A program made the position numbers and the translations under genes. From Solen grandis (lineage: Eukaryota; Mollusca; Bivalvia; Adapedonta; Solenidae), in NCBI GenBank assembly GCA_021229015.1, contig CM037789.1, forward strand, positions 33,120,346-33,184,345: DNA of 64,000 nt, written 5' to 3'. Within the stretch, counting starts at the first letter, position 1. Every line of letters begins with the position of its first letter. A model generated the notes under the pieces. It was not told where the DNA came from, did not search any database, and was given only the letters and a program-made list of their open reading frames with translations. Below are positions 22,772-34,689 of the stretch, piece after piece.

Positions 22772-23169
22772 TTTCCTTTATTTGGACAACATATTCGATC
22801 AGCCTCAACAAGTCTTTTGACCATTTTGTAACAACATCTAGGATATTCGAAGTCACTTACACCAGTATCTTATACAATTAAATATATATATACATGTATG
22901 TAATACATAATAGTAAACACCCAAACTCTCCCAGCGCCATACATGTATTTATGGTTTTGTTAGGTTTAGATGCTTTCTAAAACTTATTTTGAACCAATTC
23001 AACAATATAACAGTATTCTTAGCCCCACACATGGGACCCGTAGCCTAATATTGGTTTATTCATAACGTCATTTTTTTAAAGTTCTGCTGTAGGAAAATGA
23101 CCAAATAGTTTCTGAAAACTGTTAAGTGAAAAAATAGCTTTTTTTTGAGTTTGCGCCTGCATGTGCTGC

Positions 23170-25450
23170 ACTCCATGATTATTGTGGAGTAAACAATAAA
23201 CCCATATATTTATACAATGACATTGTATTTACTTGTTGACCTCTAAAGTAACACTCCGCATAATTATGTAATGAACCTCCATTTCGAAAAACAATTATTT
23301 CAGTTTTATCTAAATTAAGTTCCATTCCTGCGTTAATACAGAAATGATCAATTACGGCCCCTTCACAGCTAGCAATATCATCGGCAATCATACGATATAT
23401 TAAGTCTGGGATTTCATTACAAATAAATACTCCGGATTCACATTGTTCTCTCAACATGTCTTCTTATTCGTCAATAAAAAGGACAAAAGTAGTTATTTAA
23501 TCAGTGGTTAAATAAGAACTTTGCCCTGAGCTTGTTGATGATATTTTCCGAACTTTAACACAAGAATGTAAGTTACAGTATATTGCCTTAAATAAATGTT
23601 AACATTACCACTGATTCCATTTCTTTCCGGATATTGAAATAAAATTGTGTGATTAATTTGGTCAAATGCTTTCTTTAAATCCACATACAAAGAATAAAAA
23701 CGTCTTCGTTTTAGAAAGATAGTTTTGTTCAACAGCTTGTAGACAAAAAAAAGTTGTCAATTTATGGGTATCCCTTTCTAGACCACAATTGTGACTCATT
23801 ACCTTATTATCATTCTCTGTCCAATTATAAAGTCGTTTATTTAAAAGATTAGAAAACATTTTGTATTGTGTTTAATAATATATTAACCACGATAGTTGTT
23901 TGTGGTATTAGTTGGTCCAGACTTGTGAATTGGACATGTTGTGTTACTTCGCCATGACTCCGGAAAACGTCCAGTATTGAATACATTATTACATATATGT
24001 TACACAGCGGTTTTTATATCATTTATGAATAATTATGATACTCCGACGTAATACCATCTGGTCCGCTACTTTCACCATTAGCTAACTTTGAAATCAAACT
24101 TTAATGTTTTCCTAGGTAATTAGCTTATTTAATTCATCAACAGTGTTTTTATTATTTACTTAAATTTATTCAATTGGATCTGTCTCTGAATTAAATAGTA
24201 ATGTTTGTTTTATTGTTTTTGATCATTTAATTAATGTCCACATATCAGATGGATTACTTTGTAACAAGAAAGCTCTATTACGTTTTTGATTTTCAGTTTG
24301 TTTATAATTACATTTTCTCAAAACTAAGTCTCTGATCTTTATATAGTCATAAATATATCTCAGTATTTGTTATTCTAAATATGCGTAATGCATAAACCTT
24401 ATCTAACTTAAATCGGCCACACTGTAGATACAGTTTTTGCTCATTTTAGACGCTAATTTTGGTACTTTCTACGTTGATATGAATATCGATAAGTCTGAGT
24501 AATTCATCAAAGATAATCTTAAGTTTATGTAAGAATGCATCTTTATAACCATCACGCCAAAGATAGGAAACAAATTGATGTAGATCTTGAATACCGTTTC
24601 TATATGAAACATTAAGAGACTTGGACCTGTTAAATCATTAAACCTGGTAATGTACATTTAATTGGGAAATGATCGGAGTTATCATTATCAAGTATATGGA
24701 AATCACATATATTGTTAAACAATCCAGTAGATACTATCATAAAGTCTACTAAACTTGCACTTTCATTTGAGAAGCAAGTTTTATTTCCATCAATGTCACC
24801 CGGAAATCTAAGTATATGTATGTCAAAAATACACATAAATCAACAAGTGATTTACCAAAATTATTTGCTCGCGCGTTGTCTTTATTTTTACGTGGCAAGT
24901 CGAAATGACTTCTTTTATAAGCTACATCACCAAAGATATACTGTTAATTGTCAACAGGAATGCAATTCAAATAATCTCTGGTTCTACAATTGATATCGCC
25001 GGAAACTATAATATTTCTGGGATTTGTGATCAGTGAGATTGTATGTTCAATATACCATTATTTCCATCTCTTGTATACTATGTAGACGAACCATCAGGTG
25101 CGACATATGTAAATGCATAATGACATCCTAATAGTAACCAATAGTGGATAGGTTTGGTAGTATAACGACACAGCCACTGAAATGGTCAAAATGCGGGAAA
25201 CAATATTATTTTTTGAATAATTGTACTTAAAAATACACTTACTCCACTACTACTTCGTACATTGCTGTTATCAAACGATCTAACGCAATCATAATGCGTA
25301 TAATTGCTAAGAAAATTACCAAATTCCCATTGAAATGAGCACGACGTTTCACATATACACAAAATATCAAATGAACTTAAGAAGTGGTTTCTTATCAACT
25401 ATATCAGAAAGTTTTGTAAGTCCAGAAATATTCCATGTGCAAACTCCTTA
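23170..25450 (-). mobile_element. Decayed non-LTR retrotransposon (LINE) with EEP endonuclease and RT
   Basis: Minus-strand fragments in different frames follow the order of an EEP-type LINE. From about 25450: an endonuclease start (CTWNISGLTKLSD), SFDILCICETS, then IDGNKTCFSNESASLVDFMI and DNSDHFPI (catalytic SDH). The RT follows: YSLYVDLKKAFDQINHTIL (motif A) near 23.7 kb, MIADDIAS (catalytic DD) and LNLDKTEIIVFRNGG then YKYMGLLFT near 23.2-23.4 kb. Several frameshifts and stops mean it is not active. The clade (for example RTE-, L2- or CR1-like) cannot be settled by eye. Confidence 0.85.
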
Positions 25451-26195
25451 TGTGGTATATGGCACTAGAAACACTAGAAAAGAGCTATCCAATTAAGTTT
25501 TGTACATTAATGTATAAGACGCTCCCCATGATGATGGGTACTGGCGGCAATGGTGAAACGAAGAAAACCAAAATATATGGGTGGTTCATCGCTTTCTAGA
25601 CGACCCTGTGCACAATGTTGCCGACCAACAATCCGTAAAATTCCACAGAACCATTTCAGATCAGACTTTTACAAGTGGATCCGTAGGTGGGAGATGGGTG
25701 TATCTTGCAAAGGAAAATATTTCGAAAAGATAATCTTTACAGATGTCATATTAATTTCACGAGGAAATTGCAACGCTCAACGTTACCCGACGTTGCCATA
25801 TTGACTGTGAAATTTGCATCAGTGCAATTTGTATCATTTTTGCTTTCCTAGTAAAAAATAACCTAAAGTATCGCTTTACAAGATTTCTTTCTAATAATCA
25901 TATCAATGAAAAAGTTATGGCAGTTTTCCTGATATTTTCCGAACACCCTTCGTACGTCATCTGGTTTTCTGTCGTTGATAGGCTTTGACTGCGCATCCTG
26001 GTTAGCGTTTCTCTGACGCCGGGCTGCACCTGTCCTGCGTTCAATTAACAATAAAGCTCGAAACTATTACGGATTTGGTCCGCAGCTTAAATTCTATGAT
26101 ACATGATACAACAGGTATACAAACGCATGGTAACTAAACGCAGGGGTGGTTTCGGCACGATACACACAATTTCCCAAGAATTCTGCCCTGCTCTT
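25451..26195. other. Flank of the LINE, nothing firmly recognised
   Basis: Could contain the LINE 5' UTR or a lost ORF1. Short open frames exist on both strands (25550-25804 plus; 25863-26051 minus, Arg-rich), but neither has a recognisable domain. Confidence 0.35.
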
Positions 26196-26720
26196 TCAAG
26201 TTCATTATGTTAGCGCTTGCATCTCTGTTATATCAAAGCGTATAGAGTGCAAACAGAGAATCAAATCCAGAACAGTTGCGATAGCTATGGGTAAACCAGT
26301 AGATGCAGCCCCGCGTTCAGGTACCCTTTCAAGTCCATAACGTTAGCTTTTGTATCCATGTTTTATCATAGCGTATAGAGTGTAAGCTGGGAACGAAATC
26401 CTTAACAGTTTCCAGGGTAACGGTTAACTGAACGCAGCCCAGTTATGAATTATCAACTTAACAAAACAAACTGCAGCGAAATTTCCTCGCGTACGTTCCG
26501 CAACCATGCGTTCACCCCGTAATTCACCCGGTCCGTGAAGTCTTGCTGTACGGTATACCCTCAGGAGGTGTTGACTAGCCCCGCTTTCAGTTACCCTTAA
26601 AAATCCATATCGTTAGTGTTTGTATCCATGCAGTATCATAGCGTATAGAGTGTAGGCTGGGGACCAAATCCATAACAGTTGCGAGCGTTATGGTTTACTG
26701 AACGCAGGGCAGGCTCGTTC
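26196..26720. repeat. Diverged tandem repeat, three units of about 120 bp
   Basis: Units start near 26196, 26320 and 26592. Each contains TCCAT(A)..CGTTAG, TATCATAGCGTATAGAGTG, AATCC..AACAGTT and an ending ..TGAACGCAG. The third is separated by about 150 bp of other sequence. Non-coding. Confidence 0.65.
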
Positions 26721-27319
26721 AAGAATAGCTTCGCAGTCCTTACGTGAAAACGTGAAAAGCGCGCAATAATCTAATAGAGATGATAATAGCGTACATTTAT
26801 TTGGATCATGTCATTTGATTATGAGTGCCCGATCGATCTCAAATGCGTATGCCTGGTCATCAAAATTTAGCTGCTCACACAAAAATTATCACAATTTCTC
26901 CTCCTCTGTTGTGGCCAATACAAGTATTTCGTTAATGTTCCCTACAATATCAAAATTCGTAGGTTTTTTCTTCTTGATTGCCCTACTATTTGATCAATAC
27001 GACTTTACACATAATGTACTTGTGATCGGAGTAATTCATTTTCCTGTATCAAAAAATGTCGTTATCTTTCTTAAGATCGGTGGTTGTAGAAATCATAGAG
27101 TGAGTTTTAGTATTAACATTCCTTGGGTAATATAAGGGCTGTTAAAAAATCGCGTGAAAGTGTTTTCATTTCTTTAGTAATGTCATCGTCGTCTTCCCGG
27201 CCCAAAATTCGGTCGTTTTGATGGCAACGGCCTCACATATAACTTCTCAATGTATAGTTTTTACCATACACTTTTCATACTACATATACGTAATGCGAAA
27301 ATATTGCAATGTCGTTTAT
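26721..27319. other. Intergenic, nothing recognised
   Basis: A plus-strand open frame of 106 codons at 26815-27135 has no recognisable motif. The reverse strand shows short protein-like stretches with stops. Not called. Confidence 0.35.
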
Positions 27320-27482
27320 GGCGTCATATTGTTGTTGTTGTTGTTGTTGTATTGGGGTTTACCGTCGCTGCGATAGTATTTCAATCATATAGCGACGTCC
27401 AGCTAATTTCAGGTGGAGGAAGACCCCGAGTACACAGAGGTACCCGGGTAGAACCACCGACCTACCGCAAGGCGTCATATTG
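27320..27482 (-). mobile_element. 5'-truncated SINE with 12-bp target-site duplication
   Basis: Insert 27332-27470 in minus orientation, flanked by the perfect direct repeat GGCGTCATATTG (27320-27331 and 27471-27482). On the minus strand it reads GGTCGGTGGTTCTACCCGGG ... GTACTCGGGGTCTTCC ... GCAGCGACGGTAAACCCCAA and ends in (CAA)n. It lacks the tRNA-like head, as expected after incomplete target-primed reverse transcription. The same family occurs at 58.1 and 60.9 kb. Confidence 0.88.
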
Positions 27483-27906
27483 ATTTCTGGCGTCAGCAAT
27501 ATAAACTAAATATGCATTAACTGCTGAATGAATCAAAAATGAGTCTTGAGCAAAATCAGCCATGAAATTGAGTGTTCTGAATGAAATTTCCAAGTCTAAA
27601 ACTATTAAAATGATGCGTAATGCCTATTATATGACATGTATGTGCCTGTTTGTGTATTTTGAATAGGATTAAACGGTGTTCTTCATTCGTTGTGAATATG
27701 TATAAATATTGACTCTGGCGTAAGCATGATTGTATGTTTTAGTTATTTTATTTGTTGAACTCTTTTTTATATGTGCAGCATCACATTGATTCCTTTTATG
27801 GCAGGACCAGTATTTCTTACCTCTGGAATGCTGTGTACTTTATAGAAGATAACAAGAGCAAGAGCTGGTTATCTCAAAATACACCTGTCTTGCTTTTTTT
27901 ATCAAT
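27483..27906. other. Intergenic, nothing recognised
   Basis: AT-rich, no feature visible. Confidence 0.4.
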
Positions 27907-28400
27907 TCAAGGGTCATAACCCTAAAGTGGGATATTCTGACTGGTTTTCAAACTCGATTGAGATACTGTGCCAATACACATTGTGATAAAGTTTGGTAGA
28001 GATCAGCTAACGTTTGTCAGTGTTAGAGAGCAGACACTGTTTAACAATGAAAGGGCCACAACTCTAGAGTGTCCAAGATATTTTGGGTGGTTATCAATCC
28101 TTGTTACGAAAGTGTGCCCATTCACGTTGTGACAAATTTTGGACAATATTGATTAATATTTGTTCGAGTAAGAGAGCGGACACTGTTCATTTAGCATTTT
28201 TCATCATTTAAAGTGTCGTAACTCCGGAGTGTTTGGGACAATCTAGATAGTTTTTGAACTTGGCTAAGATATTGGCTCATATACATTGTGGCCAGGTTTG
28301 GTAAATATCGGTTCATGTTTGTTAGAGTAAGAGAATGGACACTGTTTCATCATTTAAAGGGCCATAACTCCGGAGTGTCAGGGACATATTTGGATTCCAA
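27907..28400. repeat. Tandem repeat, about 140-158-bp units with GGGCCATAACTCCGGAGTG
   Basis: Units begin near 27907, 28049, 28208 and 28356 with variants of AAAGGGCCATAACTC. They continue through CATTGTG..AA.TTTGGT and AGAGAG..GACACTGTTT. The family looks common in mollusc genomes (my recollection). It lies about 370 bp upstream of the receptor gene. Confidence 0.75.
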
Positions 28401-28765
28401 ATCTGGACAGAATTGGAGTTTATAAGAGGAAAGTTAAAATAATATTGAGGAGGCGAATGAAATCGAATCAAAATTCTTGTCTATATTTGTTCAAATCATA
28501 AACCTTTTGAATCATGCTCATGTGAGTTAAACCGTTGACGTTTCATGTGTACTGTTCTTTGCCTTATTAAATATTCTACTTGAAACAATTTGTCCATCAT
28601 ATATCACATGACCAAATACGTATAGCTAAAGTAACAAGATATTCAAATAATGGCAGTTCTTTAAAGAATAAGATGTATATATCAAGAGACAGAATATAAA
28701 TGGATCTGTTAAATATCAATTCATGTTAATTTTACTGAATATTCTCTTATACAGGTCATGACAGA
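28401..28765. other. Upstream region / 5' UTR of the receptor gene
   Basis: A TTATACAG acceptor-like site at 28754 suggests a 5' non-coding exon further left and an exon that begins just before the start codon at 28766. Otherwise AT-rich and featureless. Confidence 0.4.
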
Positions 28766-30584
28766 ATGATGTACCGCAGACAACTCCGATGCGTTTTGAT
28801 AGTTTTCCTTTACTACAGCGACCAAATACTCTCAAATGACATCAAATCAACGACCACAATAGCTGAGTCCAGCAGTCCGATTTACACTTACACCATAAAC
28901 TCAACTATGATGCCAGAAGAGCATGCCTACCATGCCGACACTTCTACAAATCAGGATCAGGATTATCCAGCCAGTGGTTTACACAATTACGATAACTCCA
29001 GTGTCTCGATGGAACAAAATAACTTTTACACCCTCGATATTACACAATGTCTGAATAAAACAGACATAGAATGCAAACAAATTTTGTATGATCGCATTTT
29101 CACAAACTATAATTCTGACATATTGCCATGTACAAATTGCGTTTTTGAACCACTAGAAATATTAATCTATGTCACGCCGTTTATGCTTGGCGGTATATAT
29201 GAGCGTGACACTAAACTGTCAATGGTTGTAGAATTTATGTATTCTTGGAATGATGCACGTTTAACATGGAACCCTAGAGAGTATAATTCCATTGATTTCA
29301 TGGTCGTTAGTTATAAAAAGCTATGGGTTCCAGACCCAGAGATAAAAGTTCGGCACCATTCCAGTTTTAAGAGGAAAGTTAACCCACAGGTATGTGTTTA
29401 TTTATCTACTAGCTGTTGTGATTATTTTTAAGTGGTACTTCATTTTATGATTTCAAATGAATTCAATAGAAAAATGAAATGTTATATCATTGTAAGAAAT
29501 TTATATAATACAAAAAAAAACAGTATATGAAAACATTAATCCATACAAGATTCTTTCAAAATTAATAACCCGTGTTTGTGTATTTTACATTTTATTACTA
29601 AAGCTCATTGTATCACATGCGAACCGAACTTTTTTTTGGACGCGGTTCGTGTCTTGTTTACCTCCGCATTTTATTACTTTTTTGCAGAATAGATTTTTAA
29701 TATATGTGATTTTTCCTTAATATCATCACCTGCTTTGTTCCTTTCAGAAAAAAGTTATAATTTCTAACAATGGGCGTGCATTGGTCGGAGAATTAAGAGC
29801 AATAGACACAGTTTGTGATATAGATTCATCTTTCTTTCCTTTCGAACGACAAGAATGTGTTATTTTACTTGAGGACGTTGAGAATGTATATACAAAGCTA
29901 AATCCAAAATCATTAAACCTTGATCATTTTGTGGCAAATGGTCAATGGGCTCTAGAAAACGTCAGCTTTATCCCTTCAGTATTAGAATACCGTGTCCATA
30001 TTTCGATTGTATTCAAAAGAAGATATTTGTTTCTCCTGGTAAACATTGTTCTACCAATTGTCTTGCTGGGATTACTGATTCCCATGGTATTTATGCTGCC
30101 CCACAATTGCGGAGAAAGAGTCGGATTCTCCATGACAACGCTCCTGGCAGTGGCTGTCTACATGACACTTCTTGGAGATTATTTGCCCCAATCATCAAGC
30201 CCGATATGCCTTCTGGCCTTAAAACTCTTTTCCCTCTTCCTCATAAATGTCCTGTCAATTTTTGTCATCATCATTAGCAATAAAATTGCAAGTAGTCCTG
30301 AATCTTCGCCGATTCCAATCTGTGTCCAATTACTCGTGAAAAAGATTCTCTGTCGTAAAGTGCAGGAAACATCCAAGACAAACATTGACAATGCAGACAG
30401 CTGTGACGCCGCTGTAACAATAGAAAACATCAACAGAGGCACTGCTCATGGAGAACGAGAAGTACAATGGGGAGACGTTAGTGTTGCCATTGACAGATTC
30501 TGCTTTGTGTTTTTTAATTTATTCAGCATTTGCATTTGTTTGATTTACATAGGACTTGTGACCACGGAAACCCGTCTCGTTTAA
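28766..30584 (+). CDS. Nicotinic acetylcholine receptor-like Cys-loop channel subunit
   Basis: Exons 28766-29389 and 29748-30584 (GT-AG, phase 0) give 486 residues. A signal peptide (about 1-24) is followed by a Ser/Thr-rich extension to about residue 88 and a CTNC motif (122-125). Loop D is WNDARLTWNP (161-170) and loop A is WVPDPEI (187-193). The Cys loop is C231-x13-C245 with FFPFERQEC. M1 is about 301-324, M2 about 333-354 (GERVGFSMTTLLAVAVYMTL), M3 about 362-385, a short cytoplasmic loop of about 70 residues, and M4 about 458-478. The charged GER before M2 and overall wording point to a cation-selective nicotinic-type subunit in the plasma membrane. The vicinal Cys pair of loop C is absent, so this is a non-alpha type and may need partners or bind another ligand. 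Two exons are few for the family. ATG chosen because it precedes the signal peptide directly. Confidence 0.9.
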
Positions 30585-32892
30585 TATGTCAGGGAATTTA
30601 GACTTTTTCAGTTGCGGAAATTTACCATTTCCATGTTTCTTTACATGTATATTTTTTTTATTAAAATCATTTTTCATGTACTTGTTGTTGAACTGTGACA
30701 ATACATACGTTGTTTTCTATTTGTTTGGAAAAACGCTCAGTCATTTTTTTATTTTTTTTTCAAATCTGCGATTATTATATTTTCAGACCAGTAAAAAAAC
30801 TTAAGCGCCCTTCAAGTTATTGCAATTCTTTATACAATATTTTATTTAACATTCTTTTATTAAACTGGAAATTGTATTTCAACAGGGAAATACCATGAGA
30901 TTTAGACGTTGGCTTAATTTACATCTTTGTAAAGTTCGTCACCTTATCTCTCTTTTTAATTATCCAAAGTGTAAAGCATTTCTGAAGATTAGCAAATTGT
31001 TTTAAAGTCGAATTCAAGAGCTGGGCTGCTTTTATAAATGGCCTCAAGGTTAAGGGTAATACATTGTACATAACCATATGTCATCCAATATCGACATTCT
31101 CATCAAAATGTAGGAATTGTAAGGCAGAAATTATTGAGGTGTCATATGGTTCTTACAAGTCTTGACGAATCAATGAGTTAAACACTACTGCCAATGTTGT
31201 AACGTGTCCGGCTGACACATCGATTGGGTCCGAGTTCGAGGAAAAAGAATTGCACTTGGACTATCTGGTGTCCAGCTTAAAAATGTCACAAACAACAATT
31301 ATCTGAACACATTCATGAAATGATTGGCATAAATATTAACGGTATTGCATTACTCTGATATTTTTTTTATTTTATTTTTATGGTTTTATTTGTTGTTGTT
31401 TTTTGCCATGGGGATAGCTTCTGTGGCAGTTTGTAAGAGTGTCATACTTGCATAACGTGGGTTGCTCTTACTTTTTCTTTCCTCTTTTTGTTGACGTAAA
31501 ACATAATATCAAAACAAATAATTCGTTGCCTGATTAGGTTTTACTGCGCTGTACGAGATTGGTTTCACATAAAAATGACTTTGTGACATTATACTGGTAC
31601 CCATTTTCTTTAACTGTTATATAGCCTCCTTGATCTGAACAGGAAAACATAATTTAGATGACTAAGACTAAACAAACCAAGCGCAACAATGCAGATTTCT
31701 AGTTCCTCGTGTTTTTGGGGTATTGTCTGTTACAATTTGTTCGTGTTTCTTGGGTATCGTCTCTTATTGCTCCTCAAACTTGACATTTGTCTTGACGTGT
31801 CTTTCTTCTGTGTGAATTTGGCTGTTCAACAAAAAATTAAGTTTTTTTATTCGTAATTGGCTGTCGATAGCAGAAGATGAAAACAAGTGTATATCTTCCC
31901 TATAATGTGTGTTAACAGAGGTCACCGTTAAAATGCCAGACGAGCAATACTTCAACAAAGGAAAGCATGAATGTCTCCATTTTGAGATTTTAAATATTAT
32001 AACAAAGGAAGAATATAAATGTGAGAGAATATCCAACCTTTCATAGTAATCTAATCACTACTCTTTTCTATGTTTCTTCGTTCATTGAAGCAATTTGAAC
32101 GATATGACATAGAGTGACACTTGCTCGGATAAGACTCGGTTATACAACATTTACTAACGTACCTGTATTTAGCACCCCGATAGTTTAGTTTCATACATCA
32201 TTATTCTATCTTGGCATTTTTGTTTGACTTGATTCTGCGTGATTTTATTCAAATGTGATTTTATTTCTGGTCAATCTTTGTGCAGGCAGATACTACCACA
32301 CGGATATTGACCTGTGTTGCACTAAGCGCACGTGGTAAACCACTAAATTTTGTTAAATCGATGGGCATGGTTTACTACAGATTAATCACTACACTACCAA
32401 ACCAATAATTACTCATAAAGAATGCGGGGTTGGTGATCGATTGGGGTGGACGTGTGTGTTTCTGTGATTTGATATTTTCGAAGTGTAACAGGACCATAAT
32501 TCTTACAAAAATTAAGACAAGAGTTATAATTCTTGCAGCCTAGAGGCAACTATTATGATGCATAAGTTTTCCAAGCTTTGCTGAATAGTTTACTTAAACA
32601 TAAAACTTAACAGTGGTGAACGCTCAGTATAGATCTTTACTCAAGACAGGACAAATAGTCAGAATATATGCTGATTCCAAGTATATAGTTAGAAATGTAT
32701 GATGTGTGCTTTCTTTGTTGGATGAATATAATTCATAATCCCTCCTTGAATCCCCTCTCTCACTCTCTCTCTCTCTCTCTCTTGTGTGAAATCATAATAT
32801 CAATTTGTTTATATTATTTCATTTCAAATTTTCATTTCAGTACTGTAAATATATTACTATTATTAAGTCATGTGTATATATTGCTATGTCAT
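30585..32892. other. 3' UTR and intergenic region; (CT)n microsatellite
   Basis: Follows the receptor stop codon. No supported gene. A (CT)n microsatellite lies at about 32755-32782. ATTAAA near 30660 could serve as a weak polyadenylation signal. Confidence 0.5.
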
Positions 32893-33153
32893 TACGGCTT
32901 TCCGCAACCTGCGGAAAACGTATAGGGTTTGTTATGTTTATTCTTATTATTACGGCTTTCCGCAACCTGCGGAAAACGTATAGGGTTTGTTATGTTTATT
33001 ACGGCTTTCCGCAACCTGCGGAAAACGTATAGGGTTTGTTATGTTTATTACGGCTTTCCGCAACCTGCGGAAAACGTATAGGGTTTGTTATGTTTATTCT
33101 TATTACGGCTTTCCGCAAACTTGCGGAAAACGTATAGGGTTTGTTATGTTTAT
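32893..33153. repeat. Five tandem copies of the family-1 5' hairpin unit
   Basis: Units start at 32893, 32951, 33000, 33049 and 33104 (spacing 58, 49, 49, 55). Each reads TACGGCTTTCCGCAACCTGC then GGAAAACGTATAGGGTTTG and TTATGTTTATT. TTTCCGCA and TGCGGAAA pair as a hairpin. The same unit reappears after each readable family-1 3' end (for example 47471 and about 53130), so it marks the element's 5' end, here repeated. The fifth unit has AAACTTGCGG instead of AACCTGCGG. Confidence 0.85.
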
Positions 33154-33300
33154 TTTTCTTATTATTATTATTATTATTATTCTTCTTCCAACCTAATTCA
33201 AGAGTTAATTTATATATGTTGCCAATGGCCAAGCAACATGAAAATTAAAATGCTTCGACAAAAAAGTATAAATTTTTAAATTCAATAATTTTTAATTTTC

Positions 33301-34689
33301 AATGACGTCAATTGACGTCAGATTTGACGTCAGCTTCAAAAGTTTGTTCGCGCTCTAGAGCCTTCAATTCTGGTCTGATTTTCTTGATATTTTCACAGTA
33401 GATGTATTTTAGAAGGTAGATGTTCACCCTGGCATTCAAATTTCAAAATTTGAAAAAATTGAGATTTTATGGCAAAACCAAGATTCGAACTTAGGTCCTA
33501 AATTTATATTTCAATGTTACAAGGGAACCAAATGCGTTAGAAGAATGAAAATTGGACAGCATATCGGCATAGAGGTCTTCTTTCTATTTCTTAAAGGATT
33601 TTTTCTTAAGTCACGTGGTTATGACGTCATATAAACGACAAAAAGCAACTTTTTAACAAATTTATTTCGCTCTTATATCATGACTTTTCACTCAATCTTT
33701 TTAAAAATTGTATTGCAGTGATTTAAAAGTTTACATTTATAAATTAATTTATTTTTAATTTTCAATGACGTCAAATGACGTCAGATTTGACGTCAGCTTT
33801 AAAAGTTTGTTCGCGTTCTAAAGGCTTCAATTCTGGTCCGATTTTTTTGATATTTTCACAGATGATGTATTTTAGGATGTAGATTTGCACCGTGGCATTC
33901 AAATTTCCAAATTCGAAAATATAAAGATACCATGGCAAAACCAAGATTCGAACTTAGGTCCTAAAATTACATTTTAATGTTACAAAGCCCCCTGATGCGT
34001 TAGAAGCATGAAAATTGGACAGCATATCGGCATAGAGGTCTTCTTTCTATTTCTTAAATGATTTTTTCTTAAGTCACGTGATTATGACGTCATAAAAACG
34101 ACAAAAAGCAACTTTTAAAAAAAATTATTTCCCTCTGGTATCAAGACTTTTGACTCAATCTTTTTGAAAATTGTATTGCAGCGATTAAAATCTTTACATT
34201 TATAAATTCATTTATTTTTAATTTTCAATGACGTCAAATGACGTCAGATTTGACGTCACTTTCAAAATGTTGTTCGCGCTCTAGAGCCTTCAATTTGGGT
34301 CCGATTATATTGATATTTTCACAAAAGATGTATTTTAGGATGTAGATATGCACCGTGGCATTCAAATTTCCAAATTCGAAAATATAAAGATTTCATGGTA
34401 AAACTGAGATTCGAACTTTGGTCCTTAAATTACATTTTAATGTTTCAAAGCCCCCTGATGCGTTAGAAGCATGAAAATTGGACAGCATATCGGCATAGAG
34501 GTTTACATTCTTTTTTCTGAATGATTTTCTTTTAAGTCACGTGGTTATGACGTCATTAAAATGACAAAAAGGCATTTTTTAACATTTCTCTTGCTCTGGT
34601 ATCATGAATTTTGAATCAGTCTTAATTGAAATCTTGAGAATTGATAGAGTTAAAATTGAAGTGATGAATACTGCAAGAAATGTTTGATT
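33301..34689. repeat. Three 463-bp tandem repeats rich in TGACGTCA
   Basis: AATGACGTCAA starts at 33301, 33764 and 34227, an exact 463-bp period twice. Each unit has three TGACGTCA palindromes at its start and a conserved TCACGTG..TATGACGTCAT (E-box plus CRE) near its end. A fourth E-box/CRE pair lies near 34690-34711. Motifs such as GTTCGCGCTCTAGAGCC and GACAGCATATCGGCATAGAG are shared between units. Confidence 0.92.

Noticed and set aside
32893..33153. CRISPR-like regular 49-bp repeats with a hairpin
   Set aside because: The repeats are contiguous, with only a few extra bases between some units and no distinct spacers, in an animal genome, and the same unit marks transposon 5' ends.
32987..33232. 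Overlapping frames on both strands with repeated peptide motifs
   Set aside because: Repetition comes from the five tandem hairpin units.
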